Positions 1-8,619 are shown, counted from the stretch's first letter. The stretch: 64,000 nucleotides of DNA from Streptomyces lanatus (GCF_014655715.1 NZ_BNBM01000017.1:1-64000), one strand, 5' to 3'. Translations and numbers: made by a program. Notes: generated by a model from the letters alone, not told the origin.

Positions 1-57
1 AACGACTCCGGCAGAAAGCCCAGAACCCACTGTCATAGGCCTCCGTCAGTTGCACAC

Positions 58-528
58 CTAGTCGCCGACCCGTGGGGTGGGCCCGGCGAAGGGCAGGTGC
101 AGGGTTCGGGAGGTGAGGAGCCAGTGGCCGTCGACGCGGCGGAAGGTGTCCTGGTAGTGGCCGACCTGGACGGGCGGGCCGGCGGGCACCATGGCGCCCG
201 ACCAGCCCTCGATGCGGTACGTCGTGAAGTACGACGTGGACTCGGCCGTGTCCGGGGCGGTCACCGTGACGCGGATGTTGGACATGATCCGCCGCGACAG
301 CTTGTCCGGCGGCCGGGCGCCGAAGTACGCCCGCAGCGCCTCCCGTCCCTCGGACCGCCGCCCGTCCCCCGGAGGCGGCCACTCCCATATGCCGTCCTCG
401 GTGAAGAGCTCGGCGACGGACGAGGGTTCACCGAGGTCGAGACGGTGGACGAAGTCGAGGACGACGCGCTCGCAGGCGCGCTCGGCGAGGAGCCGGTCGA
501 GGGGACTCAATGGATCCACGGAGTTCAT
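58..528 (-). CDS. SnoaL/NTF2-like small protein
   Basis: A 156-residue protein of the nuclear-transport-factor-2/SnoaL-like fold: an N-terminal helix with an acidic-aromatic stretch (ERVVLDFVHRLD, then AELFTEDGIWEW) and a C-terminal strand pair ending in YQDTFRRVDGHWLLTSR, the usual pattern of this family. Members are small ligand-binding proteins, isomerases, hydratases or oxygenase subunits; the substrate cannot be told. The frame stays open to 705, but the extra N-terminus is low-complexity Gly/Arg, so the ATG at 528 (MNSVDPLSP) is chosen. It starts 8 bases after the MBL hydrolase stop, so the two form an operon. Family confident, function unknown. Confidence 0.75.
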   Translation of the reverse strand: MNSVDPLSPLDRLLAERACERVVLDFVHRLDLGEPSSVAELFTEDGIWEWPPPGDGRRSEGREALRAYFGARPPDKLSRRIMSNIRVTVTAPDTAESTSYFTTYRIEGWSGAMVPAGPPVQVGHYQDTFRRVDGHWLLTSRTLHLPFAGPTPRVGD

Positions 529-536
529 GGCGATCT

Positions 537-1565
537 TTATACGGCCACGTACGTCACCGGCTCGCTCCCCGCCACCGCCTCCGCCCTCCCCAGTTTCACC
601 AGCCGTCGCAGATGGGCCTCCGCCTCGGCGATCGCGATGTTCCGGGAGCCGTACGGGATCTGGTCCCAGGGGCGGTTCCACTCCATGAGTTCGGCCAGTT
701 GCCAAGGGGTGAGTGGAGTGGCGAGGAGGGAGTGGAGGTCGGTGAGGCGGGACTCGTGGTGGGTCAGCAACTGCCGTACGCGGGCGGGGGCGTCGGTGAA
801 GGTGTGCTGGTGGGCCGGGAGGACCTCGGCGGGGGTGAGGCGGGCGACGCGTTCGAGGGAGGCGAGGTAGTCGCCGAGCGGGTCGGTGACGGTCGTGTCG
901 TCGGGGTCCTCGTACAGGCCGATGTGCGGGGTGATCTCGGGGAGAAGGTGGTCGCCGGAGAACAGGCGGCCCTGGCCGGGGAGTTGGGCCGGGTGGTCCT
1001 CCTCCAGGTGCAGGCAGACGTGACCCGGTGTGTGACCGGGGGTCCAGATCGCGCGCAGGCGGCGGCCGGGGAGGTCGAGGAGTTCGCCGGGGACTATCTC
1101 GCGGTCGGGGTCGGCGGGGGTGAAGCCGGGCAGGGTGCTGGGGCGGCGGGCCGTGCGCAGGGGGGCGATATGGGCCTCGGGGGCGCCGGCCGCCGTGAGT
1201 TTGGCCGCCATGTAGGAGAACCAGCGCTCGGGGCGGGTCGAGCGGGTGCGCCGTACGATCGCCGCGTCCGCCGCGTGCATGGCGATCCAGGCGCCGGAGG
1301 CCTCACGGACCCGGCCCGACAGGCCGTGGTGGTCGGGGTGGTGGTGGGTGATCACCACCCCGTGGACCTCGGAGGGTGCGGTGCCGCAGGCCGCCAGGCC
1401 CTCGGCGAGGGTGTCCCAGGACGCCGGGTCGTCCCAGCCGGTGTCGACCAGCACCGGGCCCCGGTCGGTGTCGACGACGTACACCAGGGTGTGGCCGAGG
1501 GGGTTGTCGGGGATCGGGACCTGGATGGACCGCACGCCGCCGCCGTGGTCGTACACCGTCGCCAT
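537..1565 (-). CDS. MBL-fold metallo-hydrolase
   Basis: A 342-residue metallo-beta-lactamase-fold hydrolase. The metal site HHHPDHHG lies at residues 74-81, further histidine ligands are in WTPGHTPGHVCLH and a metal-bridging Asp in FSGDH. The length and the C-terminal helical part (HQHTFTDAPARVRQL) suit the family subgroup acting on thioesters or lactones. It is first in a two-gene operon with the NTF2-like protein. A TATAGT -10-like element (1613-1618 on this strand) and an adjacent imperfect KstR-like operator lie just upstream, hinting at control with lipid catabolism. Substrate not determinable. Confidence 0.85.
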   Translation of the reverse strand: MATVYDHGGGVRSIQVPIPDNPLGHTLVYVVDTDRGPVLVDTGWDDPASWDTLAEGLAACGTAPSEVHGVVITHHHPDHHGLSGRVREASGAWIAMHAADAAIVRRTRSTRPERWFSYMAAKLTAAGAPEAHIAPLRTARRPSTLPGFTPADPDREIVPGELLDLPGRRLRAIWTPGHTPGHVCLHLEEDHPAQLPGQGRLFSGDHLLPEITPHIGLYEDPDDTTVTDPLGDYLASLERVARLTPAEVLPAHQHTFTDAPARVRQLLTHHESRLTDLHSLLATPLTPWQLAELMEWNRPWDQIPYGSRNIAIAEAEAHLRRLVKLGRAEAVAGSEPVTYVAV

Positions 1566-1612
1566 GGACTCCCCAATCGCCGCGACAAGCTTCGGCCGTG
1601 AAGAACACCGTC

Positions 1613-1634
1613 ACTATAACTAGAACGGGTTTCG
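1613..1634 (-). promoter_or_regulatory. Putative promoter with imperfect KstR-like operator for the MBL operon
   Basis: TATAGT (complement of 1613-1618) is a good -10 about 50 bases before the MBL start. Directly upstream, 1621-1634 reads TAGAACGGGTTTCG, which matches 7 of the 8 fixed positions of the KstR pattern TNNAACNNGTTNNA. In DNA this GC-rich, 7/8 matches occur by chance a few times per 64 kb, so only the placement against the -10 makes it notable. Confidence 0.4.
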
Positions 1635-1651
1635 ATGGGAGCCCGAGTCAT

Positions 1652-1921
1652 CTACCAACAGCGCGGGGCGAGAGAGTGCGGGAAGTGCTCGCACGGAACC
1701 CAGACCGGCATCTCGGCGGGCTCGGCCCGCCGGACGCGCTCGGAGGTCCAGTACTCCCGGATCTCCTCGGGACTCTTCGTCTCCCGCTGAACGGACACCC
1801 CGTTGCCGCGGCTGACGTCCTCCCAGGCCGAGACCATCCATGCGGCGCCGCAGGCCGCCGTCGTCATGGCCGTCCCGAACACCGCCCAGGCGCGCAGGCG
1901 TCGGCGGTGATCATTCGTCAT
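1652..1921 (-). CDS. Small hypothetical membrane protein
   Basis: An 89-residue protein (MTNDHRRRLRAWAVFG start). A basic N-terminus is followed by one hydrophobic segment (about residues 9-28) and a polar tail rich in Glu/Arg with two Cys in the last 15 residues, so it is probably a single-pass membrane or secreted protein. No family recognised. The ATG at 1921 is preferred; an in-frame GTG lies two codons upstream. It is transcribed away from the aldehyde dehydrogenase, which shares the intergenic region. Confidence 0.5.
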   Translation of the reverse strand: MTNDHRRRLRAWAVFGTAMTTAACGAAWMVSAWEDVSRGNGVSVQRETKSPEEIREYWTSERVRRAEPAEMPVWVPCEHFPHSLAPRCW

Positions 1922-1977
1922 CCTCACTTGATCAGGGTAGGCGCGAAGTGATGTGCGTTCCGTGGACTCCGTCGGGT

Positions 1978-1995
1978 GGAACTGGTATCAGTTCC
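1978..1995. promoter_or_regulatory. 18-bp perfect palindrome, putative operator
   Basis: GGAACTGGTATCAGTTCC is a perfect 18-bp palindrome 57 bases before the aldehyde dehydrogenase start. It contains AAC and GTT half-sites like a KstR site but spaced by 8 bases instead of 2, so it is probably the operator of a different regulator. The binding protein is unknown. Confidence 0.45.
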
Positions 1996-2052
1996 GTGTA
2001 GCCAAGAAGCTGATGGACCGTCAGAAAGCATGCTCAGGGGAGGCAGTCGGCC

Positions 2053-3510
2053 ATGACCGAGCTCGTGGAACACGGACAGCTGTTCATCGGCGGGGAGTTG
2101 ACCGACCCCCTGGGCAAGGACGTCATCGAGGTGATCTCGCCGCACACGGAAGAGGTCATCGGACGCGTCCCGCACGCCTCGCCGGCCGACGTCGACCGGG
2201 CGGTCGCGGTGGCGCGCAAGGCGTTCGACGAGGGACCCTGGCCGCGGATGAGCCTCGACGAGCGCATCGAGGTCGTCACCCGTATCAAGGACGGAATCGC
2301 CGTACGACACGAGGAGATCGCCCGCGTCATCTCCTCCGAGAACGGGTCCCCGTACTCCTGGAGCGTCCTCGCCCAGGCCCTCGGCGCGATGATGGTGTGG
2401 GACGCGGCGATCACGGTCGCGCGGAACTTCACCTACGAGGAGACCCGCGACGGCGTCCTCGGCAAGATCCTCGTGCGGCGCGAGCCGGTCGGCGTCGTCG
2501 CGGCCGTCGTCCCCTGGAACGTCCCGCAGTTCGTCGCCGCCGCCAAACTCGCACCCGCCCTGCTCACCGGCTGCACGGTGGTGCTGAAGCCGTCCCCGGA
2601 GTCACCGCTCGACGCCTATCTCCTCGCCGAGATAGCGAAGGACGCGGGGCTGCCGGAGGGGGTTCTCTCCATCCTCCCGGCGGACCGTGAGGTGAGTGAG
2701 TATCTCGTCGGGCACCCGTCCATCGACAAGGTCTCCTTCACCGGTTCCGTCGCCGCGGGCAAGCGCGTCATGGAGGTCGCCGCCCGCAATCTCACCCGCG
2801 TGACACTGGAGTTGGGCGGCAAGTCGGCGGCCGTCGTCCTGCCGGACGCGGACGTCGAGGCGACCGTCGCCGGTGTCGTCCCGGCGGCCTGGATGAACAA
2901 CGGCCAGGCGTGCGTGGCCCAGACCCGCATCCTGCTCCCGCGCTCCCGCTACGACGAGTTCGCCGAGGCCTTCGCCGCGGCGGCCGGTGCGCTGGTGGTC
3001 GGCGACCCGCTGGACGCGGCGACCCAGGTGGGGCCGCTGGTGGCGGAACGGCAGCAGCGCAGGAACCTCGACTACATCCGGATCGGACAGGAGGAGGGCG
3101 CGAAGATCCTGACGGGCGGCGGGCGGCCGCGCGGGCTGGAGCGCGGCTGGTACGTCGAGCCGACGCTCTTCGGGGACGTCGACAACTCCATGCGGATCGC
3201 CCGCGAGGAGATCTTCGGGCCCGTGATCTGCCTCCTCCCCTACGGCGACGAGTCCGAGGCCCTGAAGATCGCCAACGACTCCGACTACGGCCTCAGCGGC
3301 AGCGTCTGGACGGCCGACACCGCGCACGGCATCGAGGTCGCACGGCAGGTCCGTACCGGTACGTACTCGGTGAACACCTTCAGCCTGGACATGCTCGGCC
3401 CGTTCGGCGGCTACAAGGACTCGGGGCTGGGGAGGGAGTTCGGGCCGGAGGGCTTCGGCGAGTATCTGGAGCACAAGATGATCCATCTGCCGGCCGGCTG
3501 GGAGGCGTGA
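2053..3510 (+). CDS. NAD(P)-dependent aldehyde dehydrogenase
   Basis: A full-length 485-residue aldehyde dehydrogenase oxidising an aldehyde to its carboxylate. Visible are the general-base motif LELGGKS (Glu253), the catalytic Cys287 in NNGQACVAQTR, the cofactor-binding VVLKPSPESP stretch and the conserved EEIFGPVICLLPY and PFGGYKDSGLGREFG motifs. The ATG at 2053 follows an AGGGGAGG ribosome-binding site. A ferredoxin starts 6 bases after its stop, a pairing often seen with cytochrome P450 or steroid/terpenoid oxidation genes. Substrate inferred only loosely from that neighbourhood. Confidence 0.93.
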   Translation: MTELVEHGQLFIGGELTDPLGKDVIEVISPHTEEVIGRVPHASPADVDRAVAVARKAFDEGPWPRMSLDERIEVVTRIKDGIAVRHEEIARVISSENGSPYSWSVLAQALGAMMVWDAAITVARNFTYEETRDGVLGKILVRREPVGVVAAVVPWNVPQFVAAAKLAPALLTGCTVVLKPSPESPLDAYLLAEIAKDAGLPEGVLSILPADREVSEYLVGHPSIDKVSFTGSVAAGKRVMEVAARNLTRVTLELGGKSAAVVLPDADVEATVAGVVPAAWMNNGQACVAQTRILLPRSRYDEFAEAFAAAAGALVVGDPLDAATQVGPLVAERQQRRNLDYIRIGQEEGAKILTGGGRPRGLERGWYVEPTLFGDVDNSMRIAREEIFGPVICLLPYGDESEALKIANDSDYGLSGSVWTADTAHGIEVARQVRTGTYSVNTFSLDMLGPFGGYKDSGLGREFGPEGFGEYLEHKMIHLPAGWEA

Positions 3511-3516
3511 GGGGAC

Positions 3517-3750
3517 ATGGGTGACCGCTGGCATGTCGAGGTCGACCGGTCGGTGTGCATCGGCTCGGCGCAGTGTGTCCACCACGCAGCCGGTCACTTC
3601 CACCTCGACAGCGGCCGTCAGTCCCATCCGGCCGACCCGGAGACCGACGCGAACGAGCGGATCCTCGCGGCGGCGGAGAGCTGTCCGGTGGAGGCGATCG
3701 TGATCACGCTGCTGGGGAGCGGGGAGCCGGTGTTTCCGCCGGAGGAATAG
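3517..3750 (+). CDS. Single-cluster ferredoxin (3-Cys type)
   Basis: A 77-residue electron carrier. Cys14, Cys20 and the Cys56-Pro pair form the C-x5-C...CP pattern of P450-associated [3Fe-4S] ferredoxins. The residue where a fourth ligand would sit is not cysteine, so a 3Fe-4S cluster is expected. It is co-transcribed with the upstream aldehyde dehydrogenase (6-base gap); no P450 is present in the window, so its partner is elsewhere. Confidence 0.88.
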   Translation: MGDRWHVEVDRSVCIGSAQCVHHAAGHFHLDSGRQSHPADPETDANERILAAAESCPVEAIVITLLGSGEPVFPPEE

Positions 3751-3866
3751 TGCCGGAAAAGTACCCTTCCGGGGGGTTCATTTCCGGCTAACTGTTCTAT
3801 TCTGGAAGTCGGCCTACGGGACGAGTGAGGGAGTTCGAACCGGAGTAGCCGACTCTGGCGAGAAGC

Positions 3867-3986
3867 AGACGGCTTCCGCTGGGGCCGACGTCGACGGTCC
3901 GGGCTGAGAGGCCAGAAGGCAGTAGTCGGGCCGGATGGCGACCCCCATAACCTGATCCGGACAATACCGGCGCAGGGAACCCGTCT
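3867..3986 (+). ncRNA. TPP (THI-element) riboswitch aptamer, apparently orphan
   Basis: Two conserved aptamer segments are visible on the + strand: CTGAGAGG at 3904-3911 and ACCTGATCCGG followed by AATACCGGCGCAGGGA up to 3978. Pairings fit the TPP fold: P1 AGACGG (3867-3872) with CCGTCT (3981-3986), extended by TTCC with GGAA; P2 GGGG with CCCC; P3 CCGAC with GTCCGG. Such RNAs bind thiamin pyrophosphate and control thiamin genes downstream. Here no coding gene follows: 19 bases later comes the 3' end of the oppositely oriented kstR-like gene. An upstream hairpin (GTCGGC-CTAC with GTAG-CCGAC, about 3808-3852) precedes it. Confidence 0.8.
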
Positions 3987-4004
3987 CGTAGGTCCTACCT
4001 GTGC

Positions 4005-4625
4005 CTATTCGTGCGTCTCCGGGCTCGTCAGGTCGATGAGCCGGCACACCGTCTCGATGTCGATCTTCACCTGGGCGATCGAGGCGCGGCCCGACAGCCA
4101 GGTGATCAGGGCCGAGTGCCAGGTGTGCTCGATGACGCGGACGGCGGAGAGCTGCTCGGGGGTCGGGTTCTCCAGGCCCATCGCGTCCAGGATGATCACC
4201 GTGGTCTGGCGGGAGACCTGGTCGACCTCGGGGGAGACGCTGCGGTCGGCGAAGGTCAGGGCGCGGACCATGGCGTCGGCCAGGTGCGGCTCGCGCTGCA
4301 GGGCGCGGAAGGCCCGCATCAGGGTCTCCGCGACCCGCTCGGCCGCGCTCTCCCCCTGCGGCGGCTTCTTCCGGAGTGTGCCGTGCATGTGCTCCAACTG
4401 GTCCTGCATCGTGGCGACCAGCAGATGCACCTTGGACGGGAAGTAGCGGTACAGCGTGCCCAGCGCCACCTGCGAGGACTCCGCGACCTCCCGCATCTGT
4501 ACGGCGTCGAAGCCGCCCCGGCTGGCGAGCTGCGCGCTGGCGTGCAGGATGCGCCGGCGCCGGGCCTCCTGTCGCTCCGTGAGGGGCGGTGAGGCGGGGC
4601 TCGCGCTACTGACTTCCGCAGGCAT
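4005..4625 (-). CDS. kstR: KstR-like TetR-family transcriptional repressor
   Basis: A 206-residue TetR repressor. The N-terminal helix-turn-helix reads GGFDAVQMREVAESSQVALG then TLYRYFPSKVHLL, closely resembling mycobacterial KstR, the repressor of the cholesterol-catabolism regulon that is released by steroid CoA thioesters. The C-terminal ligand domain keeps the DAMVRALTFADRS region. The frame stays open to 4712, but the ATG at 4625 with a GGAACGGGATCC leader matches the family N-terminus better. An exact KstR-type operator lies at 4768-4781, allowing autoregulation. The symbol rests on remembered family similarity. Confidence 0.8.
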   Translation of the reverse strand: MPAEVSSASPASPPLTERQEARRRRILHASAQLASRGGFDAVQMREVAESSQVALGTLYRYFPSKVHLLVATMQDQLEHMHGTLRKKPPQGESAAERVAETLMRAFRALQREPHLADAMVRALTFADRSVSPEVDQVSRQTTVIILDAMGLENPTPEQLSAVRVIEHTWHSALITWLSGRASIAQVKIDIETVCRLIDLTSPETHE

Positions 4626-4767
4626 GGATCCCGTTCCGTGACAGTCGGTGAGGGTGAGTGACCGGACAGAGCATGCCAGGGCCTCGGCCGTGGCGTGAAT
4701 CACCTGATCCATCGCTCACAGCGGCGCTACCTGCCGGTAGATTCAGAGCCTCTTGAACGATCAAGTC

Positions 4768-4803
4768 TGAAACTTGTTCTAGATTAGCGTCCCGGCGTAG
4801 TCT
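4768..4803 (+). promoter_or_regulatory. Exact KstR operator overlapping a rightward promoter
   Basis: 4768-4781 reads TGAAACTTGTTCTA, an exact match to the KstR palindrome TNNAACNNGTTNNA. It overlaps the -35 element TTGTTC (4774-4779) of a rightward promoter whose -10 TAGTCT sits at 4798-4803, an 18-base spacer, 31 bases before the glycosyltransferase start. Repression of that operon, and possibly of the divergent kstR-like gene, follows by inference. Confidence 0.7.
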
Positions 4804-4834
4804 CGCGGGAAGAGCAGGGAGAAGGGGGTCCGGA

Positions 4835-6286
4835 GTGACCGCTGGGGCCAGGGAGGCCGGGTCCCCCGAGGACCTTGCCGCCGACGGCGAGCGACCGCTC
4901 GACATCGCGCTTCTCACCTATAAAGGGAACCCGTTCTGCGGCGGCCAAGGTGTCTATGTAAGGCACCTCTCCCGCGAACTGGCCCGCCTCGGCCACCGCG
5001 TCGAGGTGATCGGCTCCCAGCCCTACCCCGTCCTCGACGAGGACGCGGAGTACGCGGGCCGGCTCACCCTCACCGAGCTCCCCAGCCTCGACCTCTACCG
5101 CCAGCCCGACCCCTTCCGCACACCCGGACGCGACGAGTACCGCGACTGGATCGACGCGCTGGAAGTGGGGACCATGTGGACCGGCGGCTTCCCCGAGCCG
5201 CTCACCTTCTCGCTCCGCGCCCGCCGCCTGCTGCGCGCCCGGCGCGGCGAGTTCGACGTCGTGCACGACAACCAGACCCTGGGGTACGGGCTGTTGGGCG
5301 ACGTCGGCGCGCCCCTCGTCACCACCATCCACCACCCCATCACCGTCGACCGGCAGTTGGAGCTGGACGCGGCGGAGGGCCGGCGGCGACGGATGTCGGT
5401 GCGCCGCTGGTACGCCTTCACCCGCATGCAGAAGCGGGTGGCACGCCGTCTGCCGTCGGTACTGACCGTGTCGGGCACCTCCCGCGCGGAGATCGTCGAC
5501 CATCTCGGCGTACGGCAGGACCGTATCCACGTCGTGCACATCGGCGCCGACACGGACCTTTTCTCGCCGGATCCGTCCGTACGGCGGATCCCCGGCCGGA
5601 TCGTCACGACCTCCAGCGCCGATGTCCCGCTCAAGGGCCTGGTGTTCCTGGTCGAGGCGCTGGCCAAGGTCCGCACCGAGCACCCCGACGCCCACCTCGT
5701 CGTCGTCGGCAAGCGGCCCGAGGAGGGCCCGGTCGCGCAGGCCATGGAGCGCTACGGCCTCGAAGGCGCCGTCGACTTCGTCAAGGGCATCTCCGACGCC
5801 GAACTCGTCGACCTGGTCCGCTCGGCGGAGGTCGCCTGCGTGCCGTCGCTCTACGAGGGCTTCTCCCTGCCGGCCGCCGAGGCCATGGCCACAGGCACGC
5901 CGCTGGTCGCCACGACCGGCGGGGCGATCCCCGAGGTCGCCGGCCGGGACGGCGAGACATGCCTGGCGGTGCCGCCGGGGGACCCCGGGGCGCTGGCCGC
6001 GGGCCTGAGCCGCCTGCTGGGCGACGCGGAACTCCGCGACCGTCTGGGAGCAGCGGGGCGTGACCGCGTCCTACGCAACTTCACCTGGGCGAAAGCCGCG
6101 GAGGGCACGGTGGCCCGCTACCGCGAGGCAATCGCCCGCTCCGCGGTCGGCGACGGCAAGCCGGGCCGCTCCGCGCCGAGCACCAACCGCTCCGCGCCCC
6201 AGCCACCCGGCCGCCCCGCGGCCACGGCAACGGTGATCGAGCCCAGCTCCGACGAGCCCGCCCGCTTGACCAAGGCCGCCCAGTGA
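4835..6286 (+). CDS. Family 4 (GT-B) glycosyltransferase
   Basis: A 483-residue retaining glycosyltransferase. The N-terminal domain has the GGQGVYVRHLSRELARLGHR acceptor-side motif. The C-terminal Rossmann domain has YEGFSLPAAEAMATGTPLVA, the E-x7-E motif that binds the sugar nucleotide. The last 55 residues are Pro/Ala-rich and probably disordered. The GTG at 4835 follows a GGGGTCCGGAG ribosome-binding site. It leads an operon with a methyltransferase and a prenyltransferase-like protein, suggesting modification of a glycolipid or polyprenyl-linked compound. The acceptor is unknown. Confidence 0.85.
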   Translation: MTAGAREAGSPEDLAADGERPLDIALLTYKGNPFCGGQGVYVRHLSRELARLGHRVEVIGSQPYPVLDEDAEYAGRLTLTELPSLDLYRQPDPFRTPGRDEYRDWIDALEVGTMWTGGFPEPLTFSLRARRLLRARRGEFDVVHDNQTLGYGLLGDVGAPLVTTIHHPITVDRQLELDAAEGRRRRMSVRRWYAFTRMQKRVARRLPSVLTVSGTSRAEIVDHLGVRQDRIHVVHIGADTDLFSPDPSVRRIPGRIVTTSSADVPLKGLVFLVEALAKVRTEHPDAHLVVVGKRPEEGPVAQAMERYGLEGAVDFVKGISDAELVDLVRSAEVACVPSLYEGFSLPAAEAMATGTPLVATTGGAIPEVAGRDGETCLAVPPGDPGALAAGLSRLLGDAELRDRLGAAGRDRVLRNFTWAKAAEGTVARYREAIARSAVGDGKPGRSAPSTNRSAPQPPGRPAATATVIEPSSDEPARLTKAAQ

Positions 6287-6365
6287 CCACCCGTCCCACC
6301 CCTACCGGCCACCCCGCCCCTCCCTCCTCTCCCCCCTCCCACCCCGACCGCGAAAGCAGGCCCAC

Positions 6366-7100
6366 GTGCTGACCGTCGACTTCTCCCGGTTCCCGCTCGC
6401 CCCGGGCGACCGTGTGCTGGATCTCGGCTGTGGTGCCGGGCGGCACGCGTTCGAGTGTTATCGGCGTGGGGCCCAGGTCGTGGCGCTGGATCAGAACGGC
6501 GAGGAGATCCGTGAGGTCGCGAAGTGGTTCGCGGCGATGAAGGAGGCGGGGGAGGCGCCGGAGGGGGCCACCGCGACGGCCATGGAGGGTGACGCGCTCG
6601 CGCTGCCCTTTCCCGACGAGTCCTTCGACGTCGTCATCATCTCCGAGGTCATGGAGCACATCCCGGACGACAAGGGCGTACTCGCCGAGATGGTGCGGGT
6701 CCTCAGGCCCGGCGGCCGTATCGCCATCACCGTCCCGCGCTACGGCCCCGAGAAGGTGTGCTGGGCGCTGTCCGACGCCTACCACGAGGTCGAGGGCGGC
6801 CACATCCGCATCTACAAGGCGGACGAGTTGCTGGCGAAGATCAGGGAGGCCGGGCTGAAGCCGTACGGCACCCATCACGCCCACGCCCTGCACTCCCCGT
6901 ACTGGTGGCTGAAGTGCGCGTTCGGCGTCGACAACGACAAGGCGCTGCCGGTGAAGGCGTACCACAAGCTCCTGGTCTGGGACATCATGAAGAAGCCGCT
7001 GGCGACGAGGGTCGCCGAACAGGCACTCAACCCCCTGATCGGCAAGAGCTTCGTGGCCTACGCGACCAAGCCCCACCTCCCGGCGGTGGACGCCCGGTGA
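6366..7100 (+). CDS. Class I SAM-dependent methyltransferase
   Basis: A 244-residue methyltransferase. Motif I VLDLGCGAGRHAFE (residues 19-32) binds S-adenosylmethionine, followed by the acidic VALDQNG and motif FDVVIISEVMEHIPDD with LRPGGRIAIT, the UbiE/Coq5-like layout. Its stop overlaps the GTG start of the next gene by 4 bases (GTGA), so the two are translationally coupled. Context suggests the methyl acceptor belongs to the same pathway as the glycosyltransferase and prenyltransferase-like neighbours. Confidence 0.85.
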   Translation: MLTVDFSRFPLAPGDRVLDLGCGAGRHAFECYRRGAQVVALDQNGEEIREVAKWFAAMKEAGEAPEGATATAMEGDALALPFPDESFDVVIISEVMEHIPDDKGVLAEMVRVLRPGGRIAITVPRYGPEKVCWALSDAYHEVEGGHIRIYKADELLAKIREAGLKPYGTHHAHALHSPYWWLKCAFGVDNDKALPVKAYHKLLVWDIMKKPLATRVAEQALNPLIGKSFVAYATKPHLPAVDAR

Positions 7101-8167
7101 CCACCCCCCGGACAGAACACCTCGTCCTGCCCGGGGTCCTCACCGCCGAGCAGGCTGCCGGGACCGTGGCCGGACTGCTCGCCGTACAGCGGGAGGACGG
7201 GGCCATCCCGTGGTTCCGCGGGCACCACCTCGACCCGTGGGACCACATCGAGGCGGCCATGGCGCTGGACGCGGCCGGTGAACACGCCGCCGCCGAGCGG
7301 GCGTACGACTGGCTGGCGACGCATCAGAACGAGGACGGCTCCTGGTACGCGGCCTACGCGGACGGCGCCCACGACGACGTCACCGACACCGGGCGCGAGA
7401 CCAACTTCGTCGCCTACATAGCCGTAGGCGTCTGGCACCACTACCTCTCCACCGGCGACGACACCTTCCTCGACCGCATCTGGCCGTCCGTGTACGCGGC
7501 CGTCGAGTTCGTGCTCCGACTCCAGCAGCCGGGCGGGCAGATCGGCTGGCGGCGGGACGACGACGGCACGGCCACGGCCGACGCGCTGCTGACCGGCTCG
7601 TCGTCCATCCATCACGCCCTGCGCTGCGCCCTGGCCATCGCCGAGCAGCGGGAAGAGCCGCAGCCCGACTGGGAGTTGGCGGCGGGCGCCCTGCGGCATG
7701 CGATCCGGCGGCATCCGGAGCGGTTCCTGGACAAGGACCGGTACTCCATGGACTGGTACTACCCGGTGCTTGGCGGGGCGTTGACCGACGCGGAGGCCAA
7801 GGCCCGGATGGAGGAGGGCTGGGAGCGGTTCGTCGTGCCCGGGCTCGGGGTGCGGTGTGTCGTACCCAATCCGTGGGTGACGGGCGGCGAGTCCGCCGAA
7901 CTCGCCCTGGCCCTGTGGGCGATGGGCGAGTCCGACCGGGCGCTGGAGATCCTCCAGTCCATCCAGCACCTGCGGGACGCCGACAGCGGCCTGTACTGGA
8001 CCGGGTACGTCTTCGACGACGACGCGATCTGGCCGCGGGAGCTGACCACCTGGACCGCCGGGTCGCTGTTGCTGGCCGTCGCGGCGCTGGGCGGGCATGA
8101 GGCGACCTGTGCGGTGTTCGGCGGGGAGCAGCTGCCCAGGGGGCTGGACCCGGACTGCTGCCCCTGA
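7097..8167 (+). CDS. Prenyltransferase/squalene-cyclase-like alpha-toroid protein
   Basis: A 356-residue helical-repeat protein. Repeats of the NEDGSWYAAY and LQQPGGQIGW type (QxxDGxW-like) recall the alpha/alpha barrel of terpene cyclases and prenyltransferase beta subunits. The DxDD acid motif of true cyclases is not seen, so a binding or glycan-processing role is possible. It starts at GTG 7097, overlapping the methyltransferase stop. It completes a three-gene operon behind the KstR operator. Confidence 0.75.
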   Translation: MTTPRTEHLVLPGVLTAEQAAGTVAGLLAVQREDGAIPWFRGHHLDPWDHIEAAMALDAAGEHAAAERAYDWLATHQNEDGSWYAAYADGAHDDVTDTGRETNFVAYIAVGVWHHYLSTGDDTFLDRIWPSVYAAVEFVLRLQQPGGQIGWRRDDDGTATADALLTGSSSIHHALRCALAIAEQREEPQPDWELAAGALRHAIRRHPERFLDKDRYSMDWYYPVLGGALTDAEAKARMEEGWERFVVPGLGVRCVVPNPWVTGGESAELALALWAMGESDRALEILQSIQHLRDADSGLYWTGYVFDDDAIWPRELTTWTAGSLLLAVAALGGHEATCAVFGGEQLPRGLDPDCCP

Positions 8168-8177
8168 GGGAGACGGG

Positions 8178-8471
8178 TCAGTGGCGGTGGACCCGATTGG
8201 CGATGGCATGGCCCACGAACAGGTACACGACCGCGGCCAGGCCATAGCCCGCCACGACCCTCGCCCACTCCTCGTCGAACGTGAAGAGATCGTGCGACCA
8301 GCCCGCCAGCCAGCGGGCCACGTCATGGACGAACTGCACGAACTCGTTCGCGCGGTTGGCGTCCAGCAGGTACATCAGGATCCAGAGGCCCAGGACGAGG
8401 GCCATGACGTCGGCGACGATCGCTATGACCGTGCCGGCCTGATTGGCACCGTTGCGATATCGAGGGGACAT
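8178..8471 (-). CDS. Small hypothetical membrane protein
   Basis: A 97-residue protein with two hydrophobic segments (about residues 13-36 and 70-90) separated by an amphipathic stretch with several Trp and His. The tail HAIANRVHRH is basic, suggesting a cytoplasmic C-terminus. It is convergent with the preceding operon, only 10 bases apart. No family recognised. Confidence 0.6.
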   Translation of the reverse strand: MSPRYRNGANQAGTVIAIVADVMALVLGLWILMYLLDANRANEFVQFVHDVARWLAGWSHDLFTFDEEWARVVAGYGLAAVVYLFVGHAIANRVHRH

Positions 8472-8619
8472 GCCCTGCGAGTAGCCCCGGCGGCATGACC
8501 GAAACCTCGCGATCGGGGCCGGAACGGGGCGTCACATTCAACTGGCGTTCCCCGTAAAGTCGTTCAGTGGTCAAGATGGTCACCGACGATCCTCCTCCCG
8601 GAAAGGGTCAGGAGAGCCG

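Noticed and set aside
1..57. Left edge of the window
   Set aside because: Too short to support any feature; only the 3' flank of the NTF2-like gene.
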